Below, in pieces: positions 1-5,804 of a stretch of 17,228 nt of DNA (position 1 is the first letter of the stretch; each line of letters begins with the position of its first letter). The stretch is from the NCBI GenBank assembly GCA_043820045.1, contig JBDREF010000237.1, positions 1 through 17,228 of the forward strand, written 5' to 3'. Under the pieces are notes generated by a model that saw nothing but the letters and a program-made list of their open reading frames with translations, was not told where the DNA came from and did not search any database. A program made the translations under genes and the position numbers. The DNA is from JBDREF01 sp043820045 (GTDB taxonomy: Bacteria > Planctomycetota > Phycisphaerae > Sedimentisphaerales > Anaerobacaceae).

Positions 1-2
1 TA

Positions 3-59
3 TCAGATTCGTGCTACGACATCAAGGAAAGAATTGACAAAAAGATGAAAATTCTTTAA
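3..59 (+). CDS. Possible 3' tail of an upstream gene
   Basis: The third forward frame is open from the window edge to a TAA at 57-59 and encodes a short charged tail ending in Asp-Lys-Lys-Met-Lys-Ile-Leu. The other two forward frames stop earlier, at 46-48 and 35-37. The composition looks like the C-terminus of a real protein, but 18 residues cannot identify a family. If real, the gene ends 42 nt before the cupin start, and the putative cupin promoter would overlap its last codons. Chance remains a serious alternative. Confidence 0.3.
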   Translation, partial: SDSCYDIKERIDKKMKIL

Positions 60-61
60 AT
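34..61 (+). promoter_or_regulatory. Putative promoter for the cupin gene
   Basis: A perfect TTGACA (-35, 34-39) is followed after 16 nt by TTAAAT (-10, 56-61), which matches the sigma-70-type consensus at 4 of 6 positions. It lies about 40 nt before the cupin ATG. The region is AT-rich, so the -10 may be fortuitous. Confidence 0.35.
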
Positions 62-101
62 AGACTCATTTGGAAATGAAATCACTGTTTTAGGAGATTG
101 T

Positions 102-434
102 ATGGCATCGGCAGAAAAGGTCCTCGTCATCGATTTGAACAGAAACCCCGAAAACCAGAGGCTCCTGGCCGGCGAGCCGCAGACTCTCGGAATGCGGTCG
201 GGCAGAGTATATCTGCCGCCGGGTCAGGCCTGCGGGCAGCATAGTACGAAGGATCGCGAGGAACTGCTGGTTTTCCTTGCCGGGCGGGGCGAGCTGCTGA
301 TCGGCGAGAACGACCGGTTCGAGGTCGGGCTTGGCAAGGTTTCCTATATCCCACCCAATACGGCACATGACGTCAGGAACACCGGCGGTGAGCCGCTTGT
401 TTACGTCTATTGTGTCGCCCCGGCGGGCGAGTAG
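102..434 (+). CDS. Small single-domain cupin protein
   Basis: This is a 110-residue protein made of one cupin beta-barrel and nothing else. The first cupin motif lies at about residues 40-62: Pro-Pro-Gly, a single His followed by Ser-Thr where classical cupins have His-x-His, then Glu-Glu and Gly-x-Gly. The second motif, at about 78-93, is Gly-x5-Pro-x3-Ala-His-x3-Asn and is well conserved. Metal binding through a reduced ligand set (one His of motif 1, a Glu, the His of motif 2) is therefore plausible, but the motif-1 change makes it uncertain. The ATG at 102 is supported by AGGAG at 92-96 with 5 nt spacing. No signal peptide is present, so it should be cytoplasmic. Small cupins range from sugar isomerases to dioxygenases and sensor domains, and the sequence does not say which this is. 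It is monocistronic as far as can be seen. Confidence 0.85.
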   Translation: MASAEKVLVIDLNRNPENQRLLAGEPQTLGMRSGRVYLPPGQACGQHSTKDREELLVFLAGRGELLIGENDRFEVGLGKVSYIPPNTAHDVRNTGGEPLVYVYCVAPAGE

Positions 435-584
435 TTGACGAATGGCCGTAACACCAATCAGGGCCCATGGCTGTCCATGCCATTAGACGGCCGAATCTCG
501 GCTCAAAAAGCTTTTTTTTGCCTGCCAATTGAGAGCAGGCACGTCGGCATAAGGGCAAAAAAGACTAATCTCGAGAGAAAACGC

Positions 585-612
585 TTGCAAATGGCGCAGC
601 GGCGGTTATAAT
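585..612 (+). promoter_or_regulatory. Promoter of the putative small RNA
   Basis: TTGCAA (585-590) is followed after 16 nt by a perfect TATAAT (607-612). The expected start of transcription is near 618-620. No protein-coding gene follows before the terminator at 722-757, so this promoter most likely serves the structured RNA. Confidence 0.55.
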
Positions 613-618
613 TGAATG

Positions 619-757
619 TACACTGATAGTCCTTCTTTTCTAAATATGTGTTGGTTTTGGTGAGACGGCAGATTTATTATAAGTTTGCAGTATATCCTTA
701 TAAAATGAAAAGCTGTCTCACAAAGGCTGGAGTCGTCGACTGACCTCAGCCTTTTTT
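619..757 (+). ncRNA. Putative structured small RNA, about 140 nt
   Basis: The segment lies between a consensus -10 (607-612) and an intrinsic terminator (722-757). A 10-bp helix pairs 660-669 with 712-721 (nine Watson-Crick pairs and one G-U). Inside it a 7-bp helix pairs 677-683 with 697-703 around a 13-nt loop, and A-T pairs at 672-674/704-706 could extend it with a 2-nt bulge. About 40 nt of unpaired, pyrimidine-rich sequence precede the stem (621-659). The terminator hairpin starts directly after the main stem, as in many independent bacterial sRNAs. I do not recognise it as 6S, SRP, RNase P, tmRNA or a riboswitch. The family is unknown and expression is inferred. Confidence 0.5.
722..757 (+). 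terminator. Intrinsic terminator of the small RNA
   Basis: AAAGGCTG (722-729) pairs with CAGCCTTT (747-754), an 8-bp perfect stem. Above it AGTC/GACT (731-734/738-741) forms an inner stem with a 3-nt loop, separated by an asymmetric internal loop. A run of six Ts (752-757) overlaps the descending arm and continues the U-tract. Confidence 0.72.
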
Positions 758-900
758 CGTGGGTGTCACATGGTTTTCCGCCGTGTTCGAGTCAGGCCGG
801 CTGCCGGGTCTTACGGCCGGGGGCTGCGTGGTAGTCAGGAGCGTTTGCGGCGAATTTCCACTCAGGGCCCGATAATGAGCGGTCTCGGCGCAAAAAAGCT

Positions 901-942
901 CACACGGTTTCGGAATTGTCTTGCCGGGCAGCCTGCCGTGTG
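901..942 (+). promoter_or_regulatory. Inverted repeat over the pseudopilin promoter
   Basis: CACACGG (901-907) is repeated exactly in inverted orientation as CCGTGTG (936-942). The right arm ends in the extended -10 and the pair brackets the -35 box. The centre-to-centre distance is 35 nt, about three helical turns, so a regulator dimer or tetramer could bridge them. The function is inferred from position only. Confidence 0.35.
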
Positions 943-949
943 GTAAAAT
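921..949 (+). promoter_or_regulatory. Promoter of the pseudopilin array
   Basis: TTGCCG (921-926) and TAAAAT (944-949) are separated by 17 nt, and TGG directly before the -10 makes an extended -10 element. Transcription would start near 956, giving a 5' leader of about 125 nt before the first pseudopilin. Confidence 0.5.
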
Positions 950-1080
950 ATAACCGGGTAACGGTTTAGCAAAATTGGCATCGGGTTATCTGGCCTTACC
1001 GTATTTTAACGATTCGGTCTGACGAGTTTGTGAAATGAGTTTGCTGTTCGTGAGGTTCTACTAATTGGAAGGGCGGTTAT

Positions 1081-1920
1081 ATGAACAAGCGCACGGGATT
1101 TACTCTGATTGAGCTTCTTGTGGTTATTGCCATCATTGCACTGCTGATGGGGATTTTGATGCCCGCGCTGTCACGGGTGAGGAAGCAGGCCAGGTCGGTT
1201 GCCTGCGCGGCATTGCTCAAACAGTGGGGCACCATCTGGGCCATATATTGCGATGATAACGATGGGCGTTTTTCCGAAGCCGGCAACCTCGGCTGGCTGC
1301 GCGGAACATGGGTGATAGCGTTACGGCCGCAGTACAGAACAAAGTCAAAGATTCTTCTGTGCCCGGCGGCTTCAAAGCGGCGCCCTTCAACCACGAGTAT
1401 CTTGGAGTATGGAGATTCCACGCATACATACATCATGGGATCGGGGGGAGTTTTTGATTCGCGGGAAGAGGCCAGCTACGGCGGAAACAACTGGATTTAT
1501 TACGCTGAAGGCACAGGCGCGATTCAAGGCCGTCCAATCCCCTGGAACTGGAAGACCAAGGACGTTGGCTATGCGGCGAACGTGCCTGTCTTTGCCGATA
1601 CCATGTGGCGGGGAGGCGGGCCATGCTATCGTACCAGCCTTACTGGAGCGCCGTCTAAAAACTTTAACCGCATTATTCCCCCTCAATACGACGGCCAATG
1701 GATCGACTACGGCAATGAGATGATGCACTTCGCCATAAACCGGCACCAGACAGGAATCAATGTGCTCTTTATGGATTGGTCGGTAAGGAGCACGGGGCTC
1801 AAGGAACTGTGGACACTGAAATGGCATCGCCAGTATCCGGTGAACGGTCCCTGGACGAAGGCCGGGGGAGTCCAGCCGGGTGATTGGCCCGAGTGGATGA
1901 GAAATTTCAAGGACTACTAA
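1081..1920 (+). CDS. Type II secretion-like pseudopilin 1, H-X9-DW class
   Basis: This is a 279-residue prepilin-type protein. A short basic leader ends in Gly6, followed by Phe-Thr-Leu-Ile-Glu, the class III signal cut and N-methylated by prepilin peptidase. Glu at +5 and the hydrophobic helix to about residue 30 are intact. The rest is a periplasmic head with Cys42 in the conserved Cys-x3-Leu-Lys-Gln segment, a Cys-Pro at 94-95 and a Ser-Tyr-Gly-x-Asn-x-Trp segment near 125. Near residue 222 a His is followed after nine residues by Asp-Trp instead of the Asp-Gly of H-X9-DG proteins. The tail has LKELW, KWHR and ends in FKDY. GGAAGGG at 1067-1073 supports the ATG. Such heads are long and typical of Planctomycetota and Lentisphaerota. 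No secretion ATPase, secretin or prepilin peptidase gene is nearby. Surface or pseudopilus assembly is inferred. Confidence 0.88.
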   Translation: MNKRTGFTLIELLVVIAIIALLMGILMPALSRVRKQARSVACAALLKQWGTIWAIYCDDNDGRFSEAGNLGWLRGTWVIALRPQYRTKSKILLCPAASKRRPSTTSILEYGDSTHTYIMGSGGVFDSREEASYGGNNWIYYAEGTGAIQGRPIPWNWKTKDVGYAANVPVFADTMWRGGGPCYRTSLTGAPSKNFNRIIPPQYDGQWIDYGNEMMHFAINRHQTGINVLFMDWSVRSTGLKELWTLKWHRQYPVNGPWTKAGGVQPGDWPEWMRNFKDY

Positions 1921-2005
1921 AAACGACGAAGGCGTGCAAAACCGATGGAACATAAGGGGGCTCTCGCGCATCTCATGGACGGGCAACTAAGAAAAAAGGA
2001 AGAAT

Positions 2006-2824
2006 GTGCCGTTTAGGAGAAAAAATAAAGGATTTACCCTGATAGAGCTTCTGGTCGTAATCGCCATTATTGCGCTGCTGATGTCGATCCTGATGCCCGC
2101 GCTGTCGCGGGTCAAGCAGCAAGCCAAGACAATGGGCTGTCGGGCGAACCTCAGGCAGTGGGCCCTGTTCTTCACGATGTACACCGAAGAATATGACGGC
2201 AAGTTCCAGGCGGGCGTCGGCAACGGGCATACGAACCATTGGACGAACGCGCTGCGGACGTACTACAAGAACGACCACAATATTCGGTGCTGTCCGACAG
2301 CGTTGAAGCCTCTGATCGACGAAAACGGCCAGCGATCGCCGCAGTTCAATGTGTTTTCGGCATGGGGCAGGTTCTGGGGCGAGGGTTATGCCCCGGAGGG
2401 CGATTGGGGCAGCTACGGCATAAATGGCTGGGTCGAGAACCCGCCGCCGTCCTATACGACTGTTTATGAGGATTTTGAGACGGTCAATAACTGGAGAACG
2501 CCAAATGTCAAGGGCGCCGGGTATGTGCCTCTGTTTATGGATGCCCTGCGGTTCAACATTTTCCCGAGGCATACGGATACTCCGCCGGAAATGCAGGACA
2601 TGGCCTGGGCGGGCATGCAGCACATGAGACGCATATGCATCGACCGGCACGACGGCTTCACAAACATGGCCTTTCTGGACTGGTCCGTCAGAAAAGCCGG
2701 ACTTAAAGAGCTATGGGTTTTCAAGTGGCATCGTGCGTATAACACAACCGGGCCGTGGACGATTGCCGGCGGTGCGCAGCCGAGCGATTGGCCGCCGTGG
2801 ATGAGGCATTTGAAAGATTACTGA
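2006..2824 (+). CDS. Type II secretion-like pseudopilin 2, H-X9-DW class
   Basis: This is a 272-residue paralogue of its neighbours on both sides. The start is GTG at 2006: AAGGAAG at 1996-2002 lies just upstream, and the overlapping ATG at 2004 is in another frame that soon stops. The class III signal is Met-Pro-Phe-Arg-Arg-Lys-Asn-Lys-Gly followed by FTLIE and a helix to about residue 32. The head carries the conserved Cys of the Cys-x3-Leu-Arg-Gln segment, a Cys-Cys-Pro, a Gly-Ser-Tyr-Gly-x-Asn-Gly-Trp block and a Trp-Arg-Thr-Pro-Asn-Val block shared with pseudopilin 3. The C-terminal region has His-x9-Asp-Trp, LKELW, KWHR and a final LKDY. It starts 85 nt after pseudopilin 1 and probably belongs to the same transcript. 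The GTG start may lower its translation relative to its neighbours. Confidence 0.87.
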   Translation: MPFRRKNKGFTLIELLVVIAIIALLMSILMPALSRVKQQAKTMGCRANLRQWALFFTMYTEEYDGKFQAGVGNGHTNHWTNALRTYYKNDHNIRCCPTALKPLIDENGQRSPQFNVFSAWGRFWGEGYAPEGDWGSYGINGWVENPPPSYTTVYEDFETVNNWRTPNVKGAGYVPLFMDALRFNIFPRHTDTPPEMQDMAWAGMQHMRRICIDRHDGFTNMAFLDWSVRKAGLKELWVFKWHRAYNTTGPWTIAGGAQPSDWPPWMRHLKDY

Positions 2825-2871
2825 GAACCCTCGGATAGAACCGAGAGTGCAAGAATTTAAGGAGTACTTTC

Positions 2872-3663
2872 ATGTATAAACGAAGAAGGGGTTTTACTCT
2901 TATAGAGCTTTTGGTGGTAATCGCCATTATCGCCCTGCTCATGGCGATCTTGATGCCGGCGCTGCAGCGTGTTAAGAAACAGGCGCGGGCGGTTGTTTGC
3001 CTGGCGAACCTGAAACAGTGGAGTCTGGCCTGGTCAATGTATTGCCAGGAAAACAACGGCAACTGGTTCAGCGGTGCCGGCGGCGGCAGCGGCAGATGGT
3101 GGTTCGAGCCGATGATGGAACTCTACAAAAGCGAACCGGACATGCGTGTGTGCCCACAAGCCACAAAATCTGCGGGTCCGGGAGTTCATCAGGGCATAGG
3201 GTACTGGTCCACCCAGGCATGGCAAACTGGCGACTACATAGGCAGTTATGGCCCGAATGGGTGGATGTGCAATCCACCAGCGGGAGCGACCAGCGTCTGG
3301 GGGCGCAGTCCCGCTACAGACCATTGGAGAACTCCCAATGTCAGGGGGGCCGACAATGTGCCGTTGTTCGGTGGCAGTTGGTGGGTTGATGCCTGGCCAA
3401 GGGACAATGACAACCCGCCCCAAATCATAGGAGGCCCGCCGGATAGACCCAACGTAAACGAAATGGAGCGCAATTGTGTTGACCGGCACGATGGATTCTT
3501 AAACCAGCTTTTTTGTGATTGGTCCGTCAAAAAGGTCGGCGTTAAGGAGCTTTGGACGTTGAAATGGCATCGAAGTTACAACATCAACGGCCGCTGGACC
3601 AAGGCCGGCGGTGCTATGCCGGAGGACTGGCCGGTGTGGATGAGGAATTTCAAGGATTATTGA
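2872..3663 (+). CDS. Type II secretion-like pseudopilin 3, H-X9-DW class
   Basis: This is a 263-residue prepilin-type protein. The leader Met-Tyr-Lys-Arg-Arg-Arg-Gly is cut before FTLIE, and the helix runs to about residue 30. The head has Cys in the Cys-Leu-Ala-Asn-Leu-Lys-Gln segment, a Cys-Pro, the Gly-Ser-Tyr-Gly-x-Asn-Gly-Trp and Trp-Arg-Thr-Pro-Asn-Val blocks, and a glycine-rich stretch near residue 65. The C-terminal signature is His-x9-Asp-Trp, then VKELW, KWHR and a final FKDY. AAGGAG at 2859-2864, 7 nt before the ATG, is a strong ribosome binding site. A small CTCGG/CCGAG hairpin (2830-2845) sits in the 47-nt gap after pseudopilin 2. Pseudopilins 1-3 are clearly recent relatives, but their middle regions have diverged enough to suggest separate roles or ligands. 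Confidence 0.88.
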   Translation: MYKRRRGFTLIELLVVIAIIALLMAILMPALQRVKKQARAVVCLANLKQWSLAWSMYCQENNGNWFSGAGGGSGRWWFEPMMELYKSEPDMRVCPQATKSAGPGVHQGIGYWSTQAWQTGDYIGSYGPNGWMCNPPAGATSVWGRSPATDHWRTPNVRGADNVPLFGGSWWVDAWPRDNDNPPQIIGGPPDRPNVNEMERNCVDRHDGFLNQLFCDWSVKKVGVKELWTLKWHRSYNINGRWTKAGGAMPEDWPVWMRNFKDY

Positions 3664-3672
3664 TAATTTGGG

Positions 3673-3701
3673 TTGCATGGGCCCGTACGAGCCATTATAA
3701 T
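3673..3701 (+). promoter_or_regulatory. Internal promoter before pseudopilins 4 and 5
   Basis: TTGCAT (3673-3678) is followed after 17 nt by a perfect TATAAT (3696-3701), in the 114-nt gap between pseudopilins 3 and 4. The start of transcription would be near 3708. The -35 is poor (3 of 6), but position and spacing are right for separate expression of the last two genes. Confidence 0.45.
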
Positions 3702-3777
3702 ACATGTTCTTCGGATTTTCAGGCAGAGATGCTGAGAGAAACAGGGTAACGTTAACGCAAAGGGAAGGAGTATTACG

Positions 3778-4668
3778 ATGAGCAGGCAAAAAGCCTTCAC
3801 CTTAATTGAGCTTCTCGTAGTGATTGCCATTATTGCGATCTTGCTGGCGATCCTGATGCCCGCTCTCAAGCGGGTCAAGGAGCAGGGCAGGCGCGCGGTT
3901 TGCCTCGGCAATCTGAAGCAATTACAGCTCGCCTGGAGCATGTATGCGGACGAGAACGACGACAAGGTAGTCAACGGCGAGGCCTATGGCAGCGGAGACG
4001 GCACCGCGCCCATACCCACAAGCGGTCGGCATGCAGGCGAGCAGTGGTGGACTGGTGACGACGTCGGAGATTTCTGGACCGGCGCAAGTTTATCCCAGGA
4101 ACTCCAGGAAAGAGCAATTAGGGCCGGGGCCTTATATCCATACTGCAAGAGTGAAACGCTGTACCGATGCCCGACCGGTGTTCGCGGGGAGATGCGGACC
4201 TACACTATTACCGATGCTATCAATGGCCTTCGCAGGGACGGCACTTACAGGACTTTTGGCGGCCGCGAGGTTGGGGTCAGAGTGGGCGGAACAGTGCTGT
4301 GGATTAAGAGGAGATCGGAAATCACCGCTCCCGGCCCGGGGCAGAGGATAGTCTTTCTCGACGAAGGCCGGATAACTCCCGACAGTTATGCCACCCACTA
4401 TCTGAATGAGCGCTGGTGGGACCCGCCCTTTGTCCGGCACGGTGACGGCACGAATGTTTCCTTTGCAGATGGGCACGCTGATTACTGGAAGTTCGCGGGT
4501 GGTAAAACGTTGGAGACCGGCAAGCTCGCGGCTGTCTCCGGCCTGAACGCCAACCCTTTGCACCAAATGCAGCCTGTAAGCGAGGATGACTTCCAGGATT
4601 TGTACAAGATGCAAAAGGCCGTCTGGGGGAAATTAGGTTACACGCCAAGGTTCACGCCGAGGTATTGA
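3778..4668 (+). CDS. Type II secretion-like pseudopilin 4, H-X9-DG class
   Basis: This is a 296-residue prepilin-type protein with the processing-associated H-X9-DG domain. The leader Met-Ser-Arg-Gln-Lys-Ala precedes FTLIE, so the residue before the cleavage site is Ala rather than the usual Gly. Glu at +5 is kept. The hydrophobic helix ends near residue 30. The head has Cys in Cys-Leu-Gly-Asn-Leu-Lys-Gln, a Tyr-Arg-Cys-Pro-Thr-Gly segment, an Asp-Glu-Gly segment near 198, and His-x9-Asp-Gly-His near 220-231. The tail ends with aromatic and basic residues (PRY). AAGGAG at 3765-3770, 7 nt before ATG, sets the start. It is closest to pseudopilin 5, with which it shares the Thr-Gly-x-Arg-Gly-Glu-Met block absent from 1-3. 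It has its own putative promoter. Confidence 0.9.
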   Translation: MSRQKAFTLIELLVVIAIIAILLAILMPALKRVKEQGRRAVCLGNLKQLQLAWSMYADENDDKVVNGEAYGSGDGTAPIPTSGRHAGEQWWTGDDVGDFWTGASLSQELQERAIRAGALYPYCKSETLYRCPTGVRGEMRTYTITDAINGLRRDGTYRTFGGREVGVRVGGTVLWIKRRSEITAPGPGQRIVFLDEGRITPDSYATHYLNERWWDPPFVRHGDGTNVSFADGHADYWKFAGGKTLETGKLAAVSGLNANPLHQMQPVSEDDFQDLYKMQKAVWGKLGYTPRFTPRY

Positions 4669-4752
4669 TAAGCATTATCTCTCTGATTTTGTCGAACACA
4701 TAAGAGGACGGTTATACAACCTGTCGCATTAAACAAAGACTGAGGAGACGGC

Positions 4753-5556
4753 ATGAAGGTTAAACGCAAGGGGTTTACGTTAATTGAGCTTCTGGTGGTA
4801 ATTGCCATCATAGCGCTCCTTATGGCAATACTTATGCCGGCGCTGCACCGGGCTCGTGAGCAGGGCAAACGCATTATGTGTGTCGGGAATCTCAAACAGT
4901 TGACGCTTGCGTGGATCCTGTACGCGGATGACTATGACGGCAAGATAGTCAACGGTGCGGCGGGCATAGACCGCACGGGAGAAAAGGCCTGGGCGGGCAG
5001 GTGTTGGGCCAGCGACTACGGATCCGGCGGGCAGTTGCCGGAGCAGCAACAGATAAGAGAGATCGAGGTAGGCGCCTTGTGGCCGTACGCAAAGACCCTG
5101 GACCTCTATCGTTGCCCGACTGGAACGCGCGGTGAGATGCTGACGTACGCAGCGATGGACGGCGTTAACGGGCTTTCCAGAACGGGGACTACGGCCAGGC
5201 CCGACATATTTCTTAAGAAGGTAACCAATATCAAGGGCGCCCATTCGGAAAGACTTGTTTACCTCGACGAAGGCTGGGTGACGCCGGACAGCTTCGCGAC
5301 TCACTACGTGCAGGAGCAATGGTGGGACGACCCGCCGGTGCGGCACGGTGACGGCGTGACCTTATCATGGGCCGACGGCAGCGCCGGCTACCACAAGTGG
5401 ATGGGCATCGATACTGTAAAGGCGGGCAGGGACCGCCAGCGCGGCCATCCAAGCAGCAACTATTCCCCGACAACCGACGAAGGCAAGAAAGACTTGCACT
5501 TCATTCAGAAGGGCTGCTGGGGAGGCTTAGGCTTTACTCCCACTGTGTGGTACTAA
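4753..5556 (+). CDS. Type II secretion-like pseudopilin 5, H-X9-DG class
   Basis: This is a 267-residue paralogue of pseudopilin 4. The leader Met-Lys-Val-Lys-Arg-Lys-Gly is followed by FTLIE and a hydrophobic helix to about residue 30. The head has the conserved Cys of Cys-Val-Gly-Asn-Leu-Lys-Gln, Tyr-Arg-Cys-Pro-Thr-Gly, Asp-Glu-Gly, a Thr-His-Tyr-x5-Trp-Trp-Asp segment and His-x9-Asp-Gly. The Asp-Gly is followed by Ser, where pseudopilin 4 has His. The tail ends in Thr-Val-Trp-Tyr. GAGGAG at 4742-4747 lies 5 nt before the ATG. It is the last gene of the array and is followed by a strong hairpin terminator at 5604-5635. Its role in secretion or surface assembly is inferred from the family; no machinery genes are present. 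Confidence 0.9.
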   Translation: MKVKRKGFTLIELLVVIAIIALLMAILMPALHRAREQGKRIMCVGNLKQLTLAWILYADDYDGKIVNGAAGIDRTGEKAWAGRCWASDYGSGGQLPEQQQIREIEVGALWPYAKTLDLYRCPTGTRGEMLTYAAMDGVNGLSRTGTTARPDIFLKKVTNIKGAHSERLVYLDEGWVTPDSFATHYVQEQWWDDPPVRHGDGVTLSWADGSAGYHKWMGIDTVKAGRDRQRGHPSSNYSPTTDEGKKDLHFIQKGCWGGLGFTPTVWY

Positions 5557-5603
5557 GCTTGCCGGAGTTTTCGGCTGAATTGAATAATCTGTTGATTTGA
5601 TAT

Positions 5604-5635
5604 AAAAGGCGGACACGACATCGTGCCCGCCTTTT
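5604..5635 (+). terminator. Terminator closing the pseudopilin array
   Basis: Positions 5604-5618 pair with 5621-5635: a 15-position stem with a single A-C mismatch, beginning AAAAGGCGG and ending CCGCCTTTT. The T-run at the end of the right arm and the A-run at the start of the left arm make it usable in both directions. It lies 48 nt after the stop of pseudopilin 5. Confidence 0.75.
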
Positions 5636-5773
5636 CAATTGTTGTTTGTTTGAGCGGTCGTGGCTTAAACACAGACCTATATCACAACTCTTTGGTTACG
5701 TACGGCTTACTTTCGATTTTGAACGGTCCGGGCACTTCAACGGTTGCGGTGAACGGCCCGGCTGCACCTTCAG

Positions 5774-5790
5774 GCTCTCGCCACGAGAGC
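5774..5790 (-). repeat. Hairpin just after the membrane-protein stop
   Basis: GCTCTCG (5774-5780) and CGAGAGC (5784-5790) form a perfect 7-bp stem with a 3-nt loop, 14 nt beyond the stop codon of the - strand gene at 5805. No T-run follows on either strand, so it may protect the mRNA 3' end rather than act as an intrinsic terminator. Confidence 0.4.
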
Positions 5791-5804
5791 GAACATGTGC
5801 CGCC

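Larger units (their letters stand above)
435..1080. other. 646-base intergenic region with a putative small RNA
   Basis: No convincing protein gene lies here. Directly after the cupin stop, GGCCGT (444-449) can pair with ACGGCC (487-492) around a CATGG/CCATG hairpin, and an 8-T run follows at 512-519. This could be a weak terminator, but the hairpin and T-run are separated. A GCCTGC/GCAGGC hairpin (521-526/535-540) comes after the T-run. Positions 585-757 hold the putative small RNA unit, annotated separately. Positions 760-900 are GC-rich with no feature I can name. Positions 901-1080 hold the pseudopilin promoter and its 5' leader, in which I recognise no riboswitch. Confidence 0.6.

Noticed and set aside
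501..540. T-run with a GCCTGC/GCAGGC hairpin as a cupin terminator
   Set aside because: The T-run precedes the hairpin on the + strand, and on the - strand the transcript would carry an A-run after it. The short GCT/AGC stem before the T-run is too weak to call.
646..663. Five-codon frame Met-Cys-Trp-Phe-Trp ending at the base of the sRNA stem, reminiscent of a trp leader peptide
   Set aside because: No ribosome binding site precedes it, no alternative antiterminator pairing is evident, and the gene downstream is a pseudopilin rather than a tryptophan gene.
956..1080. Possible c-di-GMP (GEMM) riboswitch before the pseudopilin array
   Set aside because: The conserved GEMM core and tetraloop-receptor sequences are absent, and only a 5-bp ACGGT/ACCGT pairing could be found.
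5720..5764. Two GAACGGYCCGG-type direct repeats
   Set aside because: Only about 11 bases are shared and the flanks do not align, so a chance GC-rich similarity is likely.
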